A DNA stretch of 37,531 nucleotides from assembly GCA_022573485.1 (NCBI GenBank), contig JACZTW010000002.1, forward strand, positions 1-37,531. Direction: 5' to 3'. A program made the translations under genes and the position numbers. The stretch is from Planctomycetota bacterium (GTDB lineage: Bacteria; Planctomycetota; Phycisphaerae; UBA1845; CAIVHJ01). Below are positions 8,515 to 14,132 of this stretch, one piece after another. Position 1 is the stretch's first letter; each line of letters starts with the position of its first letter. The notes beneath the pieces were generated by a model. That model saw only the letters and a list, made by a program, of their open reading frames with translations. It was not told the DNA's origin and searched no databases.

Positions 8515-9102
8515 GTGAAACTCATCATCGGGTTGGGCAATCCGGGCAGTCGGTATGCGAAGACGCGACACAACCTGGGATACATGGTGGTCGATGAACT
8601 CGCCCGGCGACACAACATCGACACCACCCGGGAGAAGTTTTCGGCCTGGATCGGCCAAGGCGCCGTTGGAGAAGAGCGGATCCTGCTGGCCAAGCCCACG
8701 ACGTTCATGAACCGCAGCGGGCAAGCCGTGCAGGCCATCGGGCGGTTCTACAAGCTGGAGTTGAGTGACTTGCTGGTGGTGACGGACGATCTGGCGTTGC
8801 CTTTGGGCAAACTCCGACTTCGGGCACTGGGAAGTGCCGGCGGGCACAATGGACTGACGGACATCATCGAGCGGCTCGGCGATGATGGATTCTCGCGACT
8901 GCGGATCGGCATCGACTCGCCGCAGTGGAACGCGAGCGATCACGTGCTCGGTGAGTTCGATGCGGAGGAAATGTCGATCGTGACGCCGGCGGTGACACGA
9001 AGTGCGGACGCGGTCGAGTTCTGGATCCGCAGCGGCGTGAGCTCAGCCATGAATGAGTATAATCGTGACTTGGCGGACGAAAGCGGCAGTGCTGGAGAAT
9101 AA
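8515..9102 (+). CDS. pth: Peptidyl-tRNA hydrolase
   Basis: The enzyme releases tRNA from peptidyl-tRNA that drops off ribosomes. The 195-aa protein has the conserved active-site residues: Asn9 in GLGNPG, His19 in TRHNLGY, Asn65 in TTFMNRSG, Asp91 in VVTDDLALP and Asn111 in GSAGGHNGL. It starts with GTG at 8515, only 17 nt after rplY, with AAGGA about 10 nt upstream. The order prs-rplY-pth-rpsF matches a widely conserved translation operon. Confidence 0.97.
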   Translation: MKLIIGLGNPGSRYAKTRHNLGYMVVDELARRHNIDTTREKFSAWIGQGAVGEERILLAKPTTFMNRSGQAVQAIGRFYKLELSDLLVVTDDLALPLGKLRLRALGSAGGHNGLTDIIERLGDDGFSRLRIGIDSPQWNASDHVLGEFDAEEMSIVTPAVTRSADAVEFWIRSGVSSAMNEYNRDLADESGSAGE

Positions 9103-9189
9103 ACCAAGAGCGGATCAAGACTGATCCAAATGAATAGAATGTGGATCCGGCGCTGACATGCCGCGATTCATCGAGTTGGAGGCGCTATC

Positions 9190-9717
9190 TTGAACACCTA
9201 TGAAGCTATGTTTCTATTTGACCCCGCAGCCGGTTCGAGCCTGGAGTCTGTGCAGGCCGAGGTCGATCGCTTGATGACCCGGGCGGAAGCAGAGGTCATC
9301 GTGACCCGGCGGCTTGAAGAGCGCCGGCTCGCGTACGAAATCGACGGCCGAAAGCGCGGTCTGTATGTGCTGACGTACTTCCGAGCGGAAGGGCCTAAGA
9401 TCGGCCCGCTGGAACGCGACGTTCGTCTCTCCGAGTCGATTCTGCGGGCGCTGATCCTCCGGGCAGACCACGTCACGGAGGAAGTGATGCACAACGTGAC
9501 GCTCGGCGGCATGGCCCTCGACAAACCGCCGGCCAAAGAGTCAGAGTCTGACGAGCCGGCCGGCGATGCGTCCGCAGAGCCAACCAAGGATGCAGAGGCG
9601 GCCACAGACGCGGAGCCAACCAAAGACGCGGAACCGGCCAAGGACGCGGAGCCCGAGAAGCCCGAACTGGTCGGCAGCAGCGCCGAGCCGAACGAAGAGA
9701 GCGAATCCGAAGCGTAA
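9190..9717 (+). CDS. rpsF: Ribosomal protein bS6 with long acidic repeat tail
   Basis: This small-subunit protein is translated from a TTG start at 9190 (NTYEAMFLF), the expected bS6 N-terminus, with GGAGG 7 nt upstream. Residues 1-95 are the bS6 fold, including RRLEERRLAYEIDGRKRGLY and RADHVTEE. The protein is 175 aa against about 95-135 usually. The extra 65 residues are acidic and built from degenerate EPTKDAE/AKDAEPE repeats. Such tails occur on bS6 in several phyla (E. coli RimK adds glutamates to a shorter bS6 tail); whether this one has a role is unknown. ssb follows. Confidence 0.95.
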   Translation: MNTYEAMFLFDPAAGSSLESVQAEVDRLMTRAEAEVIVTRRLEERRLAYEIDGRKRGLYVLTYFRAEGPKIGPLERDVRLSESILRALILRADHVTEEVMHNVTLGGMALDKPPAKESESDEPAGDASAEPTKDAEAATDAEPTKDAEPAKDAEPEKPELVGSSAEPNEESESEA

Positions 9718-9761
9718 TTGGGAACACAGATCAGCAAGTGTAACTCAAGCGAGGTGCGGCA

Positions 9762-10295
9762 ATGGCCAACTTTAACAAAGTGATTCTGGCAGGGAACTTG
9801 ACGCGCGACCCCCAACTGTCCTACCTGCCGAGCAATACGCCGGTGGCTGAGTTTGGGCTGGCCATCAATCGGAAATGGAAAGGCCAAAATGGCGAGATGC
9901 GCGAGGAAACGTGCTTCGTCGAATGTAGCTGCTACGGCAAACAGGCTGAAACGCTCAACCAGTACATGAGCAAGGGCAGACCGCTGCTGGTGGAAGGCCG
10001 GTTGCAGTTTCAACAGTGGACCGCCAAGGACGGAACAAAACGGAGCAAACTCAAAGTTGTGGTCGAGCAGTTCCAGTTTCTCGGAGGCGGTGGAGGTGGA
10101 GGCCGGCGTCCAGAGGATTCTCCGGCGCGGGAGGGGCAATCCTACCCCGCTCCCGAATCGGCAGCGCCCGCCCCGGCAGCGCCGCCCCCGGCAGCGCCCG
10201 CCCCGGCAGCGCCGCCCCCGGCAGAACCCGCTCCGGCAGCGGACTTCCAGGAATCCGGACCGCCGGCGCCGGCCGACAGCGAGATTCCGTTTTAG
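9762..10295 (+). CDS. ssb: Single-stranded DNA-binding protein
   Basis: SSB coats single-stranded DNA in replication and repair. The 177-aa protein has the OB fold at residues 1-110 (MANFNKVILAGNLTRDPQLS, TPVAEFGLAINRKW, LLVEGRLQFQQW). A Gly run and a Pro/Ala linker follow, ending in DSEIPF, the acidic tip that recruits partner proteins. The linker is encoded by two direct copies of a 30-bp unit (about 10165-10230), so its length may vary between strains. It lies 44 nt after rpsF, in the standard rpsF-ssb arrangement. Confidence 0.97.
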   Translation: MANFNKVILAGNLTRDPQLSYLPSNTPVAEFGLAINRKWKGQNGEMREETCFVECSCYGKQAETLNQYMSKGRPLLVEGRLQFQQWTAKDGTKRSKLKVVVEQFQFLGGGGGGGRRPEDSPAREGQSYPAPESAAPAPAAPPPAAPAPAAPPPAEPAPAADFQESGPPAPADSEIPF

Positions 10296-10313
10296 GCTCT
10301 GTCTGAAAACACC

Positions 10314-10375
10314 CAAGGAGCCGCAGACTTTAGTCTGCGCGAGGCTTCGCGCAGGTTAAAACCTGCGGCTCCTTG
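10314..10375. repeat. Cloverleaf-forming palindromic element
   Basis: The element has a perfect outer stem (CAAGGAGCC, 10314-10322, with GGCTCCTTG, 10367-10375) enclosing three perfect hairpins in a row: 10323-10338 (7 bp, TT loop), 10337-10352 (6 bp, GGCT loop) and 10351-10366 (7 bp, AA loop). Neighbouring hairpins share two bases. It begins 19 nt after the ssb stop. No T tract follows. A half-copy is at 23058-23087 on the other strand. Confidence 0.88.
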
Positions 10376-10433
10376 AAAGAATTCGAGTTTTGAGACGGAA
10401 TGTGTTCAGCGCTGTTGCATCGCGTGGACATAA

Positions 10434-10523
10434 GCCCCGTAGGGGCCTAATGAAAATAGCCCAGTCCCGGCGCGCCGGGGCTGGGATGATGAGCACCATT
10501 AAACCTGTGAGTCCTGTAGGGAC
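10434..10523 (+). repeat. Palindromic repeat, copy A (paired with inverted copy B)
   Basis: The layout is GCCCCGTAGGGGC, then GAAAATAG, then a long stem opening CCCAG and closing CTGGG (10460-10485), then GTCCTGTAGGGAC (10511-10523). The same order appears on the other strand at 10571-10652. A 7-bp hairpin GACGACT/AGTCGTC (10521-10541) follows directly. Confidence 0.8.
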
Positions 10524-10570
10524 GACTGAAGCGAAGTCGTCAAAGGTCTTTGGAATCAAGAGCCTCAGCC

Positions 10571-10652
10571 GTCCCTACGGGACTGAATCCTGGTCCTGGA
10601 CCCGGAACCCAGCGATAAATCGCTGGGCTATTTTCGGATGTCCCTACGGGAC
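10571..10652 (-). repeat. Palindromic repeat, copy B (inverted relative to copy A)
   Basis: Read on the minus strand, the unit is GTCCCGTAGGGAC, GAAAATAG, the stem CCCAGCGAT-TT-ATCGCTGGG (10608-10627), then GTCCCGTAGGGAC. It shares its outer blocks with copy A, but the stem tip has different bases that still pair. Confidence 0.8.
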
Positions 10653-10969
10653 GACCAGAAGCTAAACAGATACGTGAGCCGTGTGCCGGAAGCTCGGAGC
10701 ACGGCCAACACGGTAGTGGCGAACAGCACGCGGCAGAATTCCGGCGATGTGACTTTTTGATCGCTGGTTTGGTCAGTTGAATGTGATTTGCACGACATCT
10801 TTCGGCCCGCAGCGACATTAGCGTCGTCCTGCGGATCGAGGCGTCAGACAGTTGAAGATTTGCCAACGAAAAATCTCTCCGGCGAATAAGGGTTTCGTGC
10901 AGACAGGCGTTTGAAGTTTGTTATGATGAAATCCCCACCGCCCGAACAAGACGAGCGAGGTCAACGACA

Positions 10970-11506
10970 ATGAAACTTATTCTCAAGACAGACGTCAAAC
11001 ATCTCGGTTACGTCGGCGACGTGGTCGAAGTGAAGGACGGATACGCCCGCAACTGCCTGCTGCCGCAGAATCTCGCCCTGGTCCCGACGGACAGCAACGT
11101 CAAGGCTGTTGCGGCAGCGCGGGCCAAGGCCGCCGAGCAACGCCGCCTGCGCGAGGAAGAGCGCAAAGCCGCCGCCGAGCGCCTGGCCGGCACCGAGATC
11201 ACCATTCGGGCGGCTGCCAACGCCGAAGGCGTACTCTACGGTTCAGTCGGCCCGCGTGAAGTGGCAGCCGCCCTGCGCCAGGAAGGCCACACCGTCGAGA
11301 CAGAGCAGGTCGATCTGCACGAACCGATTCGCCATTTGGACAACCTCGTCGTGCCGGTGCGCTTTGCCGAAGACATGACGGTCGAGGTCAAGGTGTGGGT
11401 CGTCCGCGAAGCCGGCTCGGATCAAATCGACGGCGACGAAGACCCAGGGCAAGACTCGGAGACCCACAACGATGAGCACGATGGCGGCGCCACTGCGGAA
11501 AGCTGA
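10970..11506 (+). CDS. rplI: Ribosomal protein bL9
   Basis: This large-subunit protein binds 23S rRNA near the L1 stalk. It is 178 aa. The N-terminal domain (MKLILKTDVKHLGYVGDVVE, VKDGYARNCLLPQ) is diagnostic. A long charged helix (about 45-75) follows, then the C-terminal domain (about 80-148, VLYGSVGPREVA). An extra acidic tail of about 30 residues (GDEDPGQDSETHNDEHDGG) exceeds the usual ~148-aa length. Part of the tail is encoded by DNA that also encodes the start of dnaB: the genes overlap by 35 nt in different frames, so they are probably translationally coupled. Confidence 0.96.
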   Translation: MKLILKTDVKHLGYVGDVVEVKDGYARNCLLPQNLALVPTDSNVKAVAAARAKAAEQRRLREEERKAAAERLAGTEITIRAAANAEGVLYGSVGPREVAAALRQEGHTVETEQVDLHEPIRHLDNLVVPVRFAEDMTVEVKVWVVREAGSDQIDGDEDPGQDSETHNDEHDGGATAES

Positions 11507-12914
11507 TCCGCCCCCGACAGATCGAGTCCCGCCGCACGATCTCGATGCGGAGATGAGCCTGCTGGGGTCCATGATGCTCAGCCGAGAGGCCATCGGCGCC
11601 ATTCTGCCGATCATCCCCGCCCACGACGCCCAGCGGTTCTACCAGCCGGCCCATCAGGAATTGTTCACGGTCCTGTGCGATCTCTACGACCAAAACAAGC
11701 CGATCGATCTCGTCGTGGCCAAGGACGAACTGCTGCGCCGAAACGGAATGGAGAAGGTCGGCGGCGAAGCCTACATGATCGACCTGGTGCAGAGCGTCGG
11801 CTCGTGGGTCAACGCCGAACACTACGCCCGCATCGTGCGCGACAAGAGCATGCTGCGCGACTTGATCAGTTGCGCCGGGCACATCATCAACAACGCCTAC
11901 GACAGTGCGGACGACGCCCGCGACGTGCTGGATCGGGCCGAACAGTCGTTGCTCAAGACGACCGAACAGCGGGTCAGCGGGGAGGCCGTCTCGCTCAAGG
12001 AAACGATCGCGCATGTCTTTCGTTTGATTGAAAAACGGGAAGAACATTTCCTGAACGGGCTGCCCAGCGGATTCATCGAACTCGACGAACTGACTTCGGG
12101 CTTTCAGCCCGGCGAGTTGATCATCATTGCCGCCCGGCCGAGCATCGGGAAGACCGCCTTCGGGCTCAACATCGCGGAACGAATGGCGGTCGATGAGAAG
12201 ATGCCGGTTGCGTTCTTTTCGATGGAAATGAGTCGCCAGCAAATTGCACAACGGATCCTATGCGCTCGGGGCCGCCTGGACTCGCACAAGGTGCGCCGGG
12301 GCATGATCAGCGAAGAGGAAATCGCCCAACTCACCTACGTCTGTGAGGAACTCGAACAGGCGCCCCTGCTCATTGACGATACGCCCGGAATGAGCGTACA
12401 AGAATTGCGCGCTAAGACTCGGCGCCTACACCTCAAGCACGACATTCGCTGCGTCTTTGTCGACTACCTGCAACTAATGTACGCGCCCAATGTGAATCGC
12501 AACACGTCGAATCGCCAAGAGGAAATCGCCGCCATCAGCCGCGGCCTGAAAGCGCTGGCCCGGGAACTGAGCATCCCCGTGGTAGCCATGGCCCAGCTCA
12601 ACCGAGGTTCCGAAGGCCGCGAAGGGAACCGCCCCCGGATGGGCGACCTGCGCGAATCCGGGGCGATCGAGCAGGATGCCGACGTGGTCATGCTCCTCCA
12701 CCGCGAGGAGTACCACCTGATTCAGCTGGGGAAAGATATTCCAGACAAGCTGAGAGGTCTTGCCGAGGTGGTCCTTGCCAAGCAGCGCAACGGTCCAACC
12801 GCCATCGTGAAACTCCATTTCAACGTGCAGCAGACTCGATTCGACAACCTGTCGATGGCGCCCGAACCCTACGCGGGCGTAACGTCGCCGGCCGACGACA
12901 ACATTGGATTCTGA
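11472..12914 (+). CDS. dnaB: Replicative DNA helicase
   Basis: The hexameric helicase unwinds DNA ahead of the replication fork. It is 480 aa. The N-terminal primase-interaction domain (about 20-125: PPHDLDAEMSLLGSMM) is followed by the RecA-like C-terminal domain, with Walker A ARPSIGKTAF starting at residue 221 (Ile in place of the common Met), FSMEMSRQQIAQR, VDYLQLM (Walker B), and NRGSEGR/RMGDLRESGAIEQDADV. No intein interrupts it. The chosen ATG at 11472 lies inside rplI; an ATG at 11481 is also possible. It ends the plus-strand block before the lower-GC cassette. Confidence 0.97.
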   Translation: MSTMAAPLRKADPPPTDRVPPHDLDAEMSLLGSMMLSREAIGAILPIIPAHDAQRFYQPAHQELFTVLCDLYDQNKPIDLVVAKDELLRRNGMEKVGGEAYMIDLVQSVGSWVNAEHYARIVRDKSMLRDLISCAGHIINNAYDSADDARDVLDRAEQSLLKTTEQRVSGEAVSLKETIAHVFRLIEKREEHFLNGLPSGFIELDELTSGFQPGELIIIAARPSIGKTAFGLNIAERMAVDEKMPVAFFSMEMSRQQIAQRILCARGRLDSHKVRRGMISEEEIAQLTYVCEELEQAPLLIDDTPGMSVQELRAKTRRLHLKHDIRCVFVDYLQLMYAPNVNRNTSNRQEEIAAISRGLKALARELSIPVVAMAQLNRGSEGREGNRPRMGDLRESGAIEQDADVVMLLHREEYHLIQLGKDIPDKLRGLAEVVLAKQRNGPTAIVKLHFNVQQTRFDNLSMAPEPYAGVTSPADDNIGF

Positions 12915-13105
12915 CGGGTCGCTCCGTACGACTTTGCCCCATACCTCAAATTAGTGGTTCACTCTGCTCTGTCATGATCCCGGCACCAAGATTCGCCGCA
13001 AAGATGTCATCGCCGACGACGGTTTGGGAGCCCTGGGTGGCCTGGGAGTCCCACGAGGCCTCTTTTGTACAGAGGAGCTTTGCAGAAAAGAAATTAGGGA
13101 ACATC

Positions 13106-13132
13106 TTGCCCTGTTCAGGCATATAGTATAAT
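13106..13132 (+). promoter_or_regulatory. Likely promoter of the two-gene cassette (possibly leaderless mRNA)
   Basis: A perfect -10 box TATAAT (13127-13132) has a possible -35 box TTGCCC (13106-13111) at a short 15-nt spacing. Transcription would start near 13139, the A of the first gene's ATG, and no ribosome binding site is visible, so the message may be leaderless. Confidence 0.5.
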
Positions 13133-13138
13133 GAGCCG

Positions 13139-13375
13139 ATGTATGAGAATCTTCGGTTTAAGGGCAGATCCGCCGAACAGATGGAACGGTTTGGCCTAAC
13201 AGAAGAAATCGTTCGGGAAGTGCTTTTGGGATACCCAAAGCAACCGGACGAGATGGTTCCGGATCTGTTTTGTTGTGTTGGTCCTATGCATAGGGACATG
13301 ACAATCAGTGTTCGGTTTGCGGAAGCGGAGGATGGAACGGACATTTTGCGTGTGGTTGTGTTGGAGCGAATGTGA
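13139..13375 (+). CDS. Small unknown protein resembling the DUF4258/RelE-like fold
   Basis: The 78-aa protein begins MYENLRFKGRSAEQMERFGL and continues TEEIVREVL. This matches the general layout of DUF4258-type small proteins (beta strand, a short 'HA.ERM.ERG' helix, 'T.EEV.EVL' helix, then beta strands), which some authors relate to RelE/BrnT-like toxins. The resemblance is by eye and modest, and the usual His is Arg-Ser here. It overlaps the next gene (TGATG at 13373-13377), so the two are translationally coupled. No ribosome binding site is visible before the ATG. The gene lies in a lower-GC segment bounded by inverted repeats. Function is unknown; toxin or regulator are guesses. Confidence 0.6.
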   Translation: MYENLRFKGRSAEQMERFGLTEEIVREVLLGYPKQPDEMVPDLFCCVGPMHRDMTISVRFAEAEDGTDILRVVVLERM

Positions 13376-13794
13376 TGGGTGCGATTACTCCAAAATCTTT
13401 TGTGAGTGAAGTGGGCGATGACCTGGTTTGTTACGACCTGGAGTTCGGCAGCGGGGAAGTTGCGAATATTGGGTACGAGTTTCATCACACATCCGGGCTA
13501 TCTCTAACCATTGACGTGGATACAAGTGGGGATCCTCTAGCGATGACTCTCATTCACAAGAAGGGAATAGTGACGCACAAGGAGGCTCCTGACTACACGA
13601 GCTTCGTTACTGCGGCAGAGGGTGCCTACGCCTTTGCCAAGCTCATGATTGCGTTCGCTGAGGCACAAAAGCAGCTCTTGGAACGAAGAATTTCTGCTGA
13701 AGAACAGGAGCAGTTTCAGCGATCTTTGCAAGACCGGCTATTCAAGATGGTGCGTCGGGCTGAGAGCTATGGTTCTCAACAGCGCGCAGCTTAG
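13375..13794 (+). CDS. Unknown 139-aa protein, partner of the preceding gene
   Basis: I do not recognise a family with confidence. Residues about 1-65 look all-beta (SEVGDDLVCYDLEFGSGEVA, GLSLTIDVDTSGDP). The segment IDVDTSGDPLAM faintly recalls DUF2283-type proteins, which often sit next to DUF4258 genes. Residues about 75-139 are helical and charged (AKLMIAFAEAQKQLLERRIS, AEEQEQFQRSLQDRLFKMVR), probably a coiled coil. The start is the ATG at 13375 in the TGATG overlap; an upstream GTG at 13372 is in frame. GC is about 47%. A strong terminator follows 28 nt after the stop, so these two genes form a closed transcription unit. Confidence 0.65.
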   Translation: MGAITPKSFVSEVGDDLVCYDLEFGSGEVANIGYEFHHTSGLSLTIDVDTSGDPLAMTLIHKKGIVTHKEAPDYTSFVTAAEGAYAFAKLMIAFAEAQKQLLERRISAEEQEQFQRSLQDRLFKMVRRAESYGSQQRAA

Positions 13795-13821
13795 ACAAAC
13801 TTTTGAGCAGAGTTCCTTTGC

Positions 13822-13849
13822 AAGGAGCAGCATCAGCTGCTCCTTTTTT
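13822..13849 (+). terminator. Intrinsic terminator of the two-gene cassette
   Basis: AAGGAGCAGC (13822-13831) pairs perfectly with GCTGCTCCTT (13836-13845) around an ATCA loop, followed by a run of six T (13844-13849). It lies 28 nt after the second gene and inside the inverted-repeat boundary. Confidence 0.92.
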
Positions 13850-13969
13850 AGTGGCCGCTAGAGGGCAAATAGTTATGCTTCCTCCAACCCAACCACTTGC
13901 CATCCCTATATAGTAGCCCTTTCCGGGATAACCGCACAAAGTGAACCACTATCCTATCTCATCGAGCCT

Positions 13970-13997
13970 TTGACTTTGAACGTCTGCTCTATAGAAT
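13970..13997 (+). promoter_or_regulatory. Likely promoter of the bamA-lpx operon
   Basis: TTGACT (13970-13975) and TAGAAT (13992-13997) are separated by 16 nt, a good fit to a housekeeping sigma-70-type promoter. It lies just outside the right inverted repeat of the cassette and about 130 nt before the bamA start. No other promoter of comparable quality was seen there. Confidence 0.5.
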
Positions 13998-14132
13998 GCG
14001 GGCGTTGTTTGGCGTGGTCGATGGCTGTCCGGGAACTTTCCTCTGCGGGCTCATTGACGGATCCGAGATCTATAAAGTCGGACGGAGTTGCGCTCCGGGC
14101 CGCCCAATCTCTGTGACGAACAGCCCATTGTA

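Larger units (their letters stand above)
10296..10969. other. 674-bp repeat-filled gap between ssb and rplI; rpsR absent
   Basis: In many bacteria rpsR lies here (rpsF-ssb-rpsR-rplI). I find no bS18-like reading frame on either strand. Instead the gap holds a cloverleaf-forming repeat (10314-10375) and two inverted copies of a second repeat family (10434-10523 and 10571-10652). About 310 bp in front of rplI have no clear structure except a possible -10 box (TATGAT, 10922-10927). Confidence 0.7.
12952..13951. mobile_element. Putative non-autonomous cassette bounded by short inverted repeats
   Basis: A 12-nt sequence, TAGTGGTTCACT (12952-12963), recurs exactly in inverted orientation at 13940-13951. 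Extending inward, 19 of 24 positions match. The ~1-kb interval holds two overlapping unknown genes with their own promoter and a strong terminator. It is lower in GC (about 47% in the second gene) than dnaB and bamA on each side. No transposase is present and I see no clear target-site duplication, so mobility is inference. Confidence 0.45.

Noticed and set aside
10314..10375. Cloverleaf element considered as a tRNA gene
   Set aside because: It has no T-loop TTCGA motif, no valid anticodon loop and loops of two bases in two arms.
6649..10380. Clusters of short repeats considered as a CRISPR array
   Set aside because: Units are adjacent or paired palindromes without regular unique spacers, and no cas genes are present.
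10390..10665. 91-codon frame in the ssb-rplI gap as a possible bS18 or other small protein
   Set aside because: It lies across the two inverted repeat copies and has none of the bS18 motifs.
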